Below, piece after piece: positions 56,766-64,000 of a DNA stretch of 64,000 bases. The stretch's first letter is position 1. Each line of letters opens with the position of its first letter. The stretch lies in assembly GCF_020880815.1 (NCBI RefSeq), contig NZ_JAJITD010000005.1:401052-465051 (forward strand). Direction: 5' to 3'. Below the pieces are notes generated by a model, which saw only the letters and a program-made list of their open reading frames with translations, had not been told where the DNA came from and searched no databases. Made by a program: the position numbers and the translations under genes. The DNA comes from Paraburkholderia sejongensis (GTDB taxonomy: Bacteria; Pseudomonadota; Gammaproteobacteria; Burkholderiales; Burkholderiaceae).

Positions 56766-57299
56766 GTGAAACACTCTGACTTTTATCTCGGCCTGACTTT
56801 CATGGATTGCACTGGGTGGTGGCGCTGCACCGACGTGGGTACGCGAACCATCTTGGCGATCCGTTTGGATCACGATGATCCTCATTGGTATGAAGGCCCG
56901 CCTTATATCATCAAAGAGGAAGTGTTCGACGAAGTGGAAATCGAGCGCTGTTCTCTCACGGTAAAAGAATCGATTCGCGCAGCGGTCCATGCCGCAGACA
57001 CGTCTGCGCACCCTGGATTTCCCCATGAGGTCGTTGTGCGGATGATGGAGATTCGGCATGCGCATCCGTACCCGCACGAAGGGGTTCTGCGGTTCGATCG
57101 CAAACGGCCAGATGGCGAGATTCTGCACCCCTATGCAGGTCGGCAAGAAGGCGAATTGTGGGTAGTCGAGCTCTATTTGCCTTTTCGCGGGACCTATGAG
57201 GTGATGCCGGAACGCGATTTCATTGCGTTGGCGATAGCTTCGGCGGACGACATCCGCGCTCGTGCAAGCCGCTCCCACACTTCTGACGTACAAACATGA
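56766..57299 (+). CDS. Hypothetical protein (177 aa), mobile-element associated
   Basis: A 177-residue soluble protein: MKHSDFYLGLTFMDCTGWWR, DDPHWYEGPPYIIKEEVFDE, ending ASADDIRARASRSHTSD. It is rich in aromatic and acidic residues with a small beta fold. GTG start preceded by AGGAG. It overlaps the next gene by 4 bases (ATGA), indicating translational coupling. Function unknown; I recall related proteins in integrative elements, no more. Confidence 0.6.
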   Translation: MKHSDFYLGLTFMDCTGWWRCTDVGTRTILAIRLDHDDPHWYEGPPYIIKEEVFDEVEIERCSLTVKESIRAAVHAADTSAHPGFPHEVVVRMMEIRHAHPYPHEGVLRFDRKRPDGEILHPYAGRQEGELWVVELYLPFRGTYEVMPERDFIALAIASADDIRARASRSHTSDVQT

Positions 57300-57562
57300 C
57301 AAAGGCTCCGAATCTAAGGGACTCCCTTCGTTGCGTCGTCAATCGCTCGCCATCGCTCCGTCCGGAAATCGAATTGGCAATCGCACAAATGGCCGCCACG
57401 GGCGCCGAATACGCCTATGTCGTCTGCCGAACTTGGGACGACTTGGGGTGGGAGGTAGCGACCAAAGAGGGGGGTATTTATAGTGCCATATCAGGCCGGT
57501 ATATGAGGCGCGGTGAAGCGGTAGCTGCCGGCGAAGCCTGGCTATCGGATCGGCTGGTATAG
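57296..57562 (+). CDS. Hypothetical protein (88 aa)
   Basis: An 88-residue protein: LRDSLRCVVNRSPSLRPEIE, AYVVCRTWDDLGWEVATKEG, RGEAVAAGEAWLSDRLV. Coupled to the preceding gene through an ATGA overlap. No recognisable domain. It ends 138 bases before the RHH-like gene. Confidence 0.5.
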   Translation: MTKAPNLRDSLRCVVNRSPSLRPEIELAIAQMAATGAEYAYVVCRTWDDLGWEVATKEGGIYSAISGRYMRRGEAVAAGEAWLSDRLV

Positions 57563-57664
57563 GGGGAGGTTCGGCCATATGTCGGCCTCGTACGTAGGCT
57601 GCGGCGGCCACCAGGCATCCTGGCCGGTATTCAATTTGTATGGGACTGTCGTCAAGGGAATGGA

Positions 57665-57678
57665 TACACATTTGTGTA
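57665..57678. promoter_or_regulatory. Palindromic operator candidate before the RHH-like gene
   Basis: TACACATTTGTGTA is a perfect 14-base palindrome (6-bp arms, TT centre) 22 bases before the ATG at 57701. Such sites are typical targets of dimeric RHH or HTH regulators. Confidence 0.5.
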
Positions 57679-57700
57679 GCCATCTGTTAAGATTTCACGT

Positions 57701-57928
57701 ATGTCTGCGAAAGATGTTGGCGTCCGAATCCGTGTCGAACGGGAACTCCGTGAAGCGTTCCTGGGGGCGTGTATTGCGGAAAATCGCCATGCATCGGACG
57801 TACTGCGAGAGTTCATGCGCTCTTTCGCCGAGCGGTACGGAGACGGCAAGCAGATCAGTCTTTTTGCTGATGCGCCTCGGAGGGCTGGAAAGCAAGTGGC
57901 AGCCAAACCACGATCGACGAAGAAGTGA
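57701..57928 (+). CDS. RHH-like plasmid-related regulator (75 aa)
   Basis: A 75-residue basic protein: MSAKDVGVRIRVERELREAF, ENRHASDVLREFMRSFAERY. The short beta strand (VGVRIRV), helix and second helix with R-x-S/A pattern fit a ribbon-helix-helix fold. The C-terminus is Lys/Ala-rich. A palindrome lies just before it, and the methyltransferase gene begins 40 bases after it, so it may control this operon. Proteins like it are common in integrative elements near other cargo too. Confidence 0.6.
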   Translation: MSAKDVGVRIRVERELREAFLGACIAENRHASDVLREFMRSFAERYGDGKQISLFADAPRRAGKQVAAKPRSTKK

Positions 57929-57968
57929 ACTCTAAGCGGCAGATAAACAGATTTAAAGGAATGCTCCA

Positions 57969-58955
57969 GTGAGACCCCGGAAAAGACCGACCGATATTCT
58001 GCCGAAGCTGCCTGGCAGCGCCGCATATTCGACCGCGCGCGGCGTGATGTTGCATGGTCTCGCCGAAGATGCGTTACAGCACAAAGACTTGGACCCAATT
58101 CGAGGGAAGGTCCAACTCATTTTTACGTCGCCGCCCTTTCCTCTCAATACCAAAAAGAAGTATGGGAATTTGCAGGGCGAAGAGTATTTGAATTGGTTCA
58201 CAAGCTTTGGCTCGCTGTTTCGTGACCTATTGGCTCCCGATGGGTCCATTGTCATAGAGCTAGGTAACTCCTGGGAGCCTGGGCTGCCGACGATGTCTAC
58301 TCTCGGTCTGAAGGCGCTGCTTCGCTTTCAGGAGGCGAATGAATTACATCTTTGCCAAGAATTCATTTGTCACAATCCAGCACGGCTTCCAAGTCCTGCG
58401 CAATGGGTGACGATTGAGCGAATTCGCCTAAAGGATAGCTTTACGCGTCTATGGTGGCTCTCGCCGAGTACACGGCCGAAGGCAAGTAACAAGAATGTAT
58501 TGGTCGAATACAGCCCGTCTATGACGCGGCTGTTGAAAAGCAAGCAATACAATGCAGGCAAGCGGCCGTCGCAGCATCACATCAGCGAGGAGTCGTTCGC
58601 CACGGACCATGGCGGTGCAATTGCTCCCAGTGTTCTCTCGATAGCTAACACGCGGGCAAACGATCCTTATCAAGAGTATTGCCGGACGCACGGAATTACC
58701 TTTCATCCGGCGCGTATGCCGGTTCAATTGCCAGAGTTCTTTGTGAATTTTCTCACCGAGCCAGGCGATATCGTATTGGACCCGTTTGGCGGTAGTAACA
58801 CTACCGGCTTCGCCGCAGAAAACCTCGACCGTAGGTGGATCGCCGTGGAACCAACGATTGACTACATCCGGGGCTCGATTGGTCGATTTGATTCAGAAAG
58901 CATTCATATTCCCAATGAATCAATCAGTGCCGTCGGGCTGGAAACCGAGGGTTGA
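57969..58955 (+). CDS. Beta-class DNA methyltransferase (N4-cytosine type predicted)
   Basis: A 328-residue SAM-dependent DNA methyltransferase. Catalytic motif IV TSPPF at residues 53-57 and SAM motif I DPFGGSN at about 271-277, in the order IV then I, so it is the beta class. TSPP(Y/F) is more typical of N4-cytosine enzymes than DPPY of N6-adenine ones. A target-recognition region lies between. GTG start with AAAGGA upstream. It overlaps the helicase gene start by 41 bases. Likely the protective half of a restriction system. Confidence 0.85.
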   Translation: MRPRKRPTDILPKLPGSAAYSTARGVMLHGLAEDALQHKDLDPIRGKVQLIFTSPPFPLNTKKKYGNLQGEEYLNWFTSFGSLFRDLLAPDGSIVIELGNSWEPGLPTMSTLGLKALLRFQEANELHLCQEFICHNPARLPSPAQWVTIERIRLKDSFTRLWWLSPSTRPKASNKNVLVEYSPSMTRLLKSKQYNAGKRPSQHHISEESFATDHGGAIAPSVLSIANTRANDPYQEYCRTHGITFHPARMPVQLPEFFVNFLTEPGDIVLDPFGGSNTTGFAAENLDRRWIAVEPTIDYIRGSIGRFDSESIHIPNESISAVGLETEG

Positions 58956-60126
58956 GCCGCGCGGTTGGCAATTGGAGGCCCTCCTTCGTTGGAAGGAGGG
59001 TTTGAAAGGTGTTGTGCGCGTAGTTACCGGTGGTGGGAAGACTATCTTTTCGCAGTTCTGCATCGCCGAGTTCAAGCGTCAATACCCCGAGGGGCGCGTC
59101 GTTATAGTCGTTCCAACAACGGCCTTGCTTGACCAATGGGTCGTCAGTCTGACGGAGGACTCCGGGGTTCCCGCTGGGCAGATTGCCTGCTACTCAGCGG
59201 ACGAGAAGCCGGAGTGCCCGCGGCCAATCAATGTCCTTGTGATCAATACTGCCCGCGGGTTAGCCGAGCGTCTCTCCATAGACGTGCCTTCAATGCTCAT
59301 AGTTGATGAGTGTCATCGCGCTGGTAGCCCGCAAAACGCGCTTGCTCTGCGAGGTCGATACGTCGCAACGCTCGGTTTATCTGCGACGCCAGAGCGGGAA
59401 TATGACGAGGGCTTCGAAACTCTGGTTCGCCCCGTCCTTGGGCCGGTCATTTACGATTACGACTACGTCGGCGCCGCACGCGACGATGTGATCAGCCCGT
59501 TTGCGCTTCACAATGTCCGCGTCCAGATGTTGCAAGATGAACAGCTCGCGTTCGACAAGCTCACGCGGCGTATCGCGACTGAGCGGGCAAAGATTAGTAA
59601 AAGCGTCGGTTCGGAAGACAAGCTCAAGCGGTTGTTGCAGCAACGAGCGGCTGTGCTAGCAACAGCAACGATGCGGATTCCTGTTGCCATAAAATTGGCG
59701 GAAAAACATAAAGGACAAAAGACAATCGTTTTTCACGAGCGAGTGGATGCAGCCAATAAACTTCTCGCGATTTTGAAGGCCCGTAATCAAAGCGCAACGA
59801 TTTATCACGCTGGGATTGCGCCGGCGCTTCGACGCGACAATCTGCGGCTTTATCGTAAGGGCGTTTACGACGTTTTGATTTGTTGTCGGGCGTTGGATGA
59901 GGGAATCAATGTTCCCGAAACGGCAGTAGCTATCCTGGCCAGCTCGACGGCCAGCGTACGGCAGCGGGTGCAACGGCTAGGCCGCGTGCTTCGCCCTGCG
60001 CCAGGCAAAGAATTCGCCGACATATACACCATTTATGCGTCTGACGTTGAGGAAGCAAGGCTTCGGTCCGAAGCGGAGCAGTTAGGCAGCGTCTGTAGCG
60101 TGGATTGGGCCCAAGTTAGGACCTAG
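58915..60126 (+). CDS. SF2 DEAD-like helicase (XPB/RAD25-type)
   Basis: A 403-residue helicase. Motif I VTGGGKT (residues 37-43), Ia VVIVVPTTALLDQW, II DECH (131-134), III LSATPE, IV QKTIVFHERVDAANK, V DVLICCRALDEGINVP, VI QRLGRVLRPAPGK. It is a two-RecA-domain SF2 translocase without accessory nuclease domain. The ATG at 58915 is chosen since the Q-box-like PRGWQLEALLRW follows it; the longer frame begins inside the methyltransferase. 2 bases before the nuclease gene. Confidence 0.85.
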   Translation: MNQSVPSGWKPRVEPRGWQLEALLRWKEGLKGVVRVVTGGGKTIFSQFCIAEFKRQYPEGRVVIVVPTTALLDQWVVSLTEDSGVPAGQIACYSADEKPECPRPINVLVINTARGLAERLSIDVPSMLIVDECHRAGSPQNALALRGRYVATLGLSATPEREYDEGFETLVRPVLGPVIYDYDYVGAARDDVISPFALHNVRVQMLQDEQLAFDKLTRRIATERAKISKSVGSEDKLKRLLQQRAAVLATATMRIPVAIKLAEKHKGQKTIVFHERVDAANKLLAILKARNQSATIYHAGIAPALRRDNLRLYRKGVYDVLICCRALDEGINVPETAVAILASSTASVRQRVQRLGRVLRPAPGKEFADIYTIYASDVEEARLRSEAEQLGSVCSVDWAQVRT

Positions 60127-60128
60127 CA

Positions 60129-60905
60129 ATGGCAAAAATTCTTCATAACGGCGATTGGTTTGAACAGCTTTCCACAGAAGCGCTCTACGAGGAAGAGTAC
60201 GAGCGCATTCTGATCGAGCACGCCGCAAGTTTGTTTCCCGCGTATCGCCTCGTCAAGTTTAAGAAGACGGTGTATTCCGAGACCTCTGCCGCGAAAGCGG
60301 ATCTCGCGCTTGTCCACCGGAGATATCGAGACTGGTGGGTGGTCGAGGCAGAACTAGGTCATCATCCATTTGAGCAACATGTGCGACCTCAGGTTCAGAC
60401 GTTAAGCCGCGCCCTATACGGCGAATCCGAGGCGCAATATCTTCACGCGCAGGACGGCTCCTTTGACTTGGAACGCCTCCACTCGATGGTGAAAGGCTAT
60501 CCTCCCGGTGTCCTCGTAATAGTGAATGCTCCACGTCCGGATTGGGCGAGGGAGCTTCGGCCATACCGCGCTCTGGTTACTGTCCTTGAGGTGTTCCGAT
60601 CAGAGCATAATAGGTACCTATACCGATTGAATGGCGAGCAGCCCGCTGAATCGGAGGTGCAGAGTAGTGAGTGCACCGTTGAACTTGCTCGAATGCTTAG
60701 ATTGCACTCGCCAGGAATTCTGCCTGTATCACACGGCGAGACGTTGAAGGTGCAATTTCGCAGCGGAGTCACGGAATGGGGGCGAATCGATATTCACGAT
60801 CGAGTATATCTCTCGTCAGCAAAGCCAATCTCGCTCAATAAGAAGCTGCGCTATCAGCTAATAGAGATCGAGGACGGGTCATTTCTTTTGCAGGAATCGA
60901 AATAG
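60129..60905 (+). CDS. PD-(D/E)XK-like putative restriction endonuclease with ExE motif
   Basis: A 258-residue protein. A candidate active site is Asp58 in AKADLALVH and the pair Glu73-x-Glu75 in WWVVEAELGHHPFEQHV. This is a PD-(D/E)XK geometry with the usual Lys replaced by Glu, as in BamHI. The preceding helix (EEEYERILIEHAASLFPAYR) may hold the first acidic residue. The C-terminal 120 residues look like a separate beta-rich recognition domain. I infer a nuclease from site plus operon position; there is no direct proof. Confidence 0.5.
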   Translation: MAKILHNGDWFEQLSTEALYEEEYERILIEHAASLFPAYRLVKFKKTVYSETSAAKADLALVHRRYRDWWVVEAELGHHPFEQHVRPQVQTLSRALYGESEAQYLHAQDGSFDLERLHSMVKGYPPGVLVIVNAPRPDWARELRPYRALVTVLEVFRSEHNRYLYRLNGEQPAESEVQSSECTVELARMLRLHSPGILPVSHGETLKVQFRSGVTEWGRIDIHDRVYLSSAKPISLNKKLRYQLIEIEDGSFLLQESK

Positions 60906-60913
60906 GACGGTAT

Positions 60914-62428
60914 ATGGCGCTTGAATTAAAAATCGGTCTCGACGCAATTAACTCATATAGGCGCTTAGCATACACGCCGTGGCATGCGCTCGCGGAGTTT
61001 ATTGACAATTCGACGCAGGCATATTTCGACAATAAAGATGTGCTAGATGAGGCGTTCAAGAAAGAGGGCGAAATTCTTGAAGTGTCGATAGCCTATGATA
61101 AGGACGCCGGCGAATTGCGAATCAGTGACAATTCGATCGGTATGTCGCTGGAAGACTTGGAGCACGCGCTTCATGTCGCGCTCCCCCCAAAGAACACTGC
61201 GGGCCGCTCAAAGTACGGAATGGGGCTGAAGACGGCAGCCTGTTGGCTCGGGAACGTCTGGACGGTGAAAACCAAGAAATTGGGGGAGACCGTCGAGCAT
61301 CAAGCGACAATTAATGTCGAAAAAATTGCTGCCGGCCAGGGGGCGCTTGAATACAAAGCTATTGGCGGGCGTTTGCCGGAGAAGCACTATACATTGGTTG
61401 AAATTTCCGACTTGAATCGGAGTTTCCAAGGGCGGACGCTCGGCAAAATTCGAGAATTCCTGAGTTCTATGTACCGCGAAGATTTCAGGTTAAAGCGACT
61501 GCGGCTTACATGGAACGGTACGCCGCTTGAATGGAAGGAGTTGGATGATCGGCTTCTTACGGCGATCAATGGCGCTAGGTACAAAAAGGATTTTTCGTTT
61601 GAGGTTGAAGGGCGGAAAGTTCACGGTTGGGTCGGCATTCTTGACAGGGGTGGAAGAGCAGACGCGGGGTTCTCCGTGATTCATTGCGGCCGCGTTGTGC
61701 GTGGATGGCCCGACAGTTGGCGCCCTTCAAGCCTTTACGGGCAGTTTCAAGGCTCGAACGATTTGGTCAATCAGCGCTTGGTTGGCGAAATTCATCTCGA
61801 TGGCTTTGAAGTGAGCCATACGAAGGACGATATCCTATGGCTCGGCGATCATGAAGAGCAGGTTGAAAAAAAGCTTCTTGAATGTTGCGAGGATTATCGC
61901 GAGACCGCAAGGGATCGGAGAAAAGGAGATGATGACGAGCGCGGGCCTTCCGAGGCGGAAACTAACGTCGCTCTCGATGAGCTAAAAAAGGAACTTACCT
62001 CGCCGGAGATGGTGGATGCTATTTTAGTGGACCCTGTCCCGCCTCCAGAAGTCGTGGATACGCAGATTCAAACGATATCGGAATCAATATCAGGTTTTGA
62101 GGCAACCTTCTCTGCTGTTGTTGGGACATTGAATGTAAAGGGTTATTTGAGGACAGATATGTCGCCAAACGACCCGTACGTTACTCACGATTCGACGCAT
62201 GAAACTGAGGTCTTGATTATTATTAATCAAACACATCCGCACTGGAAGCAGTTGAAGGGCAGCGACGGCGTGCTGAATTATCTCAGGCATTGTGTCTATG
62301 ATGGAATTGCAGAGTGGCAAGCCAAGCACAAATCCGCTGGAATAAATCCGAATACTATTACGATATTAAAGGATCGACTTTTGCGTGTACCATTTGACAT
62401 CGAAATGAACACTGGCGACGAGACCTGA
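60914..62428 (+). CDS. MORC-like GHKL ATPase
   Basis: A 504-residue ATPase. N-box ALAEFIDNSTQA (Glu28, Asp31, Asn32), G1 ISDNSIGM (residues 71-77), G2 GRSKYGMGLKTA (98-108), then an S5-fold-like segment. These are MutL/Hsp90/MORC-type Bergerat-fold motifs; the DNSIGM and YGMGLKTA spelling is most like prokaryotic MORC proteins. The C-terminal 150 residues form a further domain with ETEVLIIINQTHPHWKQL. Last gene of the four-gene operon, 8 bases after the nuclease. Confidence 0.75.
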   Translation: MALELKIGLDAINSYRRLAYTPWHALAEFIDNSTQAYFDNKDVLDEAFKKEGEILEVSIAYDKDAGELRISDNSIGMSLEDLEHALHVALPPKNTAGRSKYGMGLKTAACWLGNVWTVKTKKLGETVEHQATINVEKIAAGQGALEYKAIGGRLPEKHYTLVEISDLNRSFQGRTLGKIREFLSSMYREDFRLKRLRLTWNGTPLEWKELDDRLLTAINGARYKKDFSFEVEGRKVHGWVGILDRGGRADAGFSVIHCGRVVRGWPDSWRPSSLYGQFQGSNDLVNQRLVGEIHLDGFEVSHTKDDILWLGDHEEQVEKKLLECCEDYRETARDRRKGDDDERGPSEAETNVALDELKKELTSPEMVDAILVDPVPPPEVVDTQIQTISESISGFEATFSAVVGTLNVKGYLRTDMSPNDPYVTHDSTHETEVLIIINQTHPHWKQLKGSDGVLNYLRHCVYDGIAEWQAKHKSAGINPNTITILKDRLLRVPFDIEMNTGDET

Positions 62429-62563
62429 TTTCAAACCTGTGTTCTCCGTCCGATTGCGCACGCGCAAGGATAAGGCGTGGTGCGTTCAAGCTACGCCGCA
62501 GAACCGACGGGGCGCTTTCTTATCGTTAGCGCCCTGTGCTGTTTCACTGTGGCATATATAGCG
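62429..62563. other. Convergent gap between the ATPase and integrase genes
   Basis: 135 bases. A hairpin GGGCGCT (62510-62516) / AGCGCCC (62528-62534) with an 11-base loop and no T-run is a weak terminator candidate. Confidence 0.35.
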
Positions 62564-63712
62564 TTATTGAAGACGTTTCGCTAGTTCTTCCGCGCGTGGA
62601 TGGTAGTAACGCATCAGCATGCGCGGGTCTTTGTGGCCGGTGATCTTCGTCAGTTCGTGCATGGGAAAAATTGACGCCAAGCGCGACGTTGCTTCGTGAC
62701 GTAGATCATGAAACCGAAGGTCGGTCAGGAACTTGTGATCTGGCCGCTGGCCGGCTTCTCTGCATTCGTCAAGGTAAAGCGTACGTGCGCGCGCTACGGC
62801 ACGCTCGAAGGCCCTGGTAACGGCGTCGCTACGAATTCCGAATACGCGCCTGCTATGGCTGCCTAGCTCATCATCTGTGGGGGCAACTTTGGGGGCATCT
62901 TTAGCGTCATTGCGGCCGTCGGCGTTCAGGGCTTGGAGCACTTCAACGGCACGAGGCGACAAGGGTACGTCACGGGCATCTCCATTCTTTGTGGCTGGTA
63001 GGTGCGCGACTCGCCGCTTGAGATCTACGTGCTCCCATCGCAGTGACACAATTTCTCCGCGGCGCATGGCCGTTTCGACAGCCAGCCAGATGATGGCGGG
63101 CAGCAGCGCCGAATTGCTTGCCGAAACAACGCGCTCGAGCTCGCCATCCTGCGCACCGCGCTCTGATTCGGGTGCATCGGCATCTGGGACTTCCTCGGTG
63201 GCCTCGCCGGCAGCGATGCGCCGCGTCCGCGCATTGTTCGGCTGCGGCTTCCGAACCAGTTCGACTGGATTCGAGAGGCTTTCCATACCCCACTCCTTGC
63301 GGGCAACGTTGAATACGTGCGAGAGAAGAGCTAGGCGGCGGAGCACCGTGGCAGGCTTGTAGTCCTTTAGCCATTCGTCGCGGAGCTTCGCTATGTCCGC
63401 GCTGCGGATTGAGGCTAACGGCCGCTTCGCTAGGTCAGCTGCCTTGCAGGTTTTTATAACGGAAGCCTCCTGCGCCGCGCCCTTCTTCGGCAGCGAGATT
63501 TCTTCCGCGTAGCGTTTCAAAGCCTCATAGAGCGTTGTCGCCTCGGCCTCGCTGCGACTCACCCAGACGCCGCGCGACATTTCCGATTCGATCATTTTGG
63601 CCCAGGCTTCTGCTTCGGCTTTCGTGTTGAAGGTCTTACTCTGTGCCGGGTAACCGTGTCGTCGCACCTGTGCGCGCCACTGGAAGGGGCCTCGTTTGGT
63701 GATAGCGGCCAT
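62564..63712 (-). CDS. int: Tyrosine integrase
   Basis: A 382-residue tyrosine recombinase of the P4/phage type. N-terminal arm-binding stretch MAAITKRGPFQWRAQVRRHG with YPAQSKTFNTKAEAEAWAKM; catalytic residues: Arg in AVETAMRRGEIVSLRWEHVD, His-x-x-Arg in RFHDLRHEATSRL, and Tyr in DPRMLMRYYHP. ATG at 63712 is the family-typical start; a longer frame to 63778 would reach into the arm site. Reads inward from attR and recombines at tRNA-Ala. Confidence 0.93.
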   Translation of the reverse strand: MAAITKRGPFQWRAQVRRHGYPAQSKTFNTKAEAEAWAKMIESEMSRGVWVSRSEAEATTLYEALKRYAEEISLPKKGAAQEASVIKTCKAADLAKRPLASIRSADIAKLRDEWLKDYKPATVLRRLALLSHVFNVARKEWGMESLSNPVELVRKPQPNNARTRRIAAGEATEEVPDADAPESERGAQDGELERVVSASNSALLPAIIWLAVETAMRRGEIVSLRWEHVDLKRRVAHLPATKNGDARDVPLSPRAVEVLQALNADGRNDAKDAPKVAPTDDELGSHSRRVFGIRSDAVTRAFERAVARARTLYLDECREAGQRPDHKFLTDLRFHDLRHEATSRLASIFPMHELTKITGHKDPRMLMRYYHPRAEELAKRLQ

Positions 63713-63738
63713 CGTGAGGAAGGGGCATCTTGAACTCA

Positions 63739-63757
63739 GTGTGCCAAAATTGTGCCA
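63739..63757 (+). repeat. Integrase arm-type repeat, right end
   Basis: GTGTGCCAAAATTGTGCCA; 17 of 19 bases match the left-end copy at 49653. Located between the integrase start and attR. Confidence 0.5.
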
Positions 63758-63809
63758 TAAAAGCCGGCAACTCCGCAAAGCTATTGATTCGTTAAGCCCT
63801 GTTTTTACA

Positions 63810-63854
63810 TTCGCAATGCGAAGGTCGGGAGTTCGATCCTCCTCCTCTCCACCA
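63810..63854 (+). repeat. attR: 45-bp direct repeat of the tRNA-Ala 3' half
   Basis: Perfect copy of 49527-49571, from the anticodon loop to CCA. Excision between the two repeats would restore the original locus and leave one copy on the circular form. Confidence 0.95.
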
Positions 63855-64000
63855 CACCAGATTCCTTAATGAAAAAACCGGCCTCGAGCCGTAATGCCGT
63901 TCAGTTAAGCGACTGAACGGCATTTTTGTTTCCCGCGCAAAGTAGTTGTAAACGGGGCATGGCGATGTTAACTTGCATCGCCATGCTGGTTGATGATCTG
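63855..64000. other. Chromosomal flank after the island
   Basis: 146 bases of chromosome beyond attR. The terminator at 63893 is the only recognised element; no open frame long enough to judge. Confidence 0.5.
63893..63928 (+). terminator. Original terminator of tRNA-Ala, displaced by the island
   Basis: AATGCCGTTCAGT / ACTGAACGGCATT: 13-bp perfect stem with a 6-base loop, then TTTG. Located 39 bases after the attR CCA, where the native tRNA terminator should be. Confidence 0.8.

Noticed and set aside
58786..58914. Longer helicase start inside the methyltransferase gene
   Set aside because: The extra 43 residues are out-of-frame methyltransferase motif I sequence; the ATG at 58915 lies directly before the helicase Q-like motif.
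62510..62534. Terminator between the ATPase and integrase genes
   Set aside because: Seven-bp stem, 11-base loop and no T-run; kept only as a weak candidate in the gap note.
49572..63809. Insertion sequence or transposase within the island
   Set aside because: No transposase motif, terminal inverted repeat or target duplication was found; integration is explained by the tyrosine integrase and tRNA repeat.

Overview
The window is GC-rich (roughly two thirds G+C over most of its length) and looks like a Burkholderia/Paraburkholderia-type betaproteobacterial chromosome. Indicators are the H-NS-family protein ending in the YRDPESGSTWSGRG-type domain, the serine/glycine-rich lipoprotein, a CoxSLM-like operon, the ytfQRT-yjfF sugar transporter, HiPIP, and the rsmI/yraN-diaA-dolP block.

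Bases 1-49,571 are ordinary chromosome. In order: a partial MFS exporter; SrkA kinase; a DUF3857/transglutaminase-like protein; a seven-gene molybdenum hydroxylase operon on the minus strand (Fe-S, Mo and FAD subunits, MoxR ATPase, VWA protein, CoxG, XdhC); an amino acid permease; a NarL-type two-component pair; ferredoxin-NADP reductase; a LacI-regulated furanose-type sugar ABC transporter beside an aldose epimerase; several single genes (EEP hydrolase, AAA ATPase, LhgO-like oxidase, HiPIP, MHS transporter, amidase, dienelactone hydrolase, LivK-like protein, repetitive lipoprotein); H-NS, CDF and Lrp proteins; and the rsmI/yraN-diaA-dolP-cytochrome c block. This part ends with tRNA-Ala(CGC) at 49,496-49,571.

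Bases 49,527-63,854 are a genomic island of about 14.3 kb. It is bounded by a perfect 45-bp direct repeat of the tRNA 3' half and has a tyrosine integrase at its right end. Its left half reads as a reduced IncP-like mobilizable element: AlpA-type regulator, RepA with an iteron/DnaA-box region, AbrB-like protein, two copies of the KorB operator TTTTAGCCGCTAAAA, a TraK-like gene, an IncP-type oriT, a traJ remnant, and then only trbJ-trbK-trbL. No relaxase, coupling protein or conjugation ATPase is present, so transfer would need a helper. Keeping just the VirB5-like, exclusion-lipoprotein and VirB6-like genes resembles how SGI1 carries a few subunits that reshape its helper's mating pore.

The right half holds a lower-GC, tightly packed operon: a small RHH-like gene, a beta-class DNA methyltransferase (TSPPF), an SF2 helicase (DECH), a PD-(D/E)XK-like protein with an ExE active site, and a MORC-like GHKL ATPase. 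This fits the MORC-associated restriction-modification neighbourhoods predicted by comparative genomics and is the best candidate here for a poorly characterised defence system. A helper-dependent, KorB-controlled satellite carrying a MORC-type restriction operon is the most interesting reading of the window.
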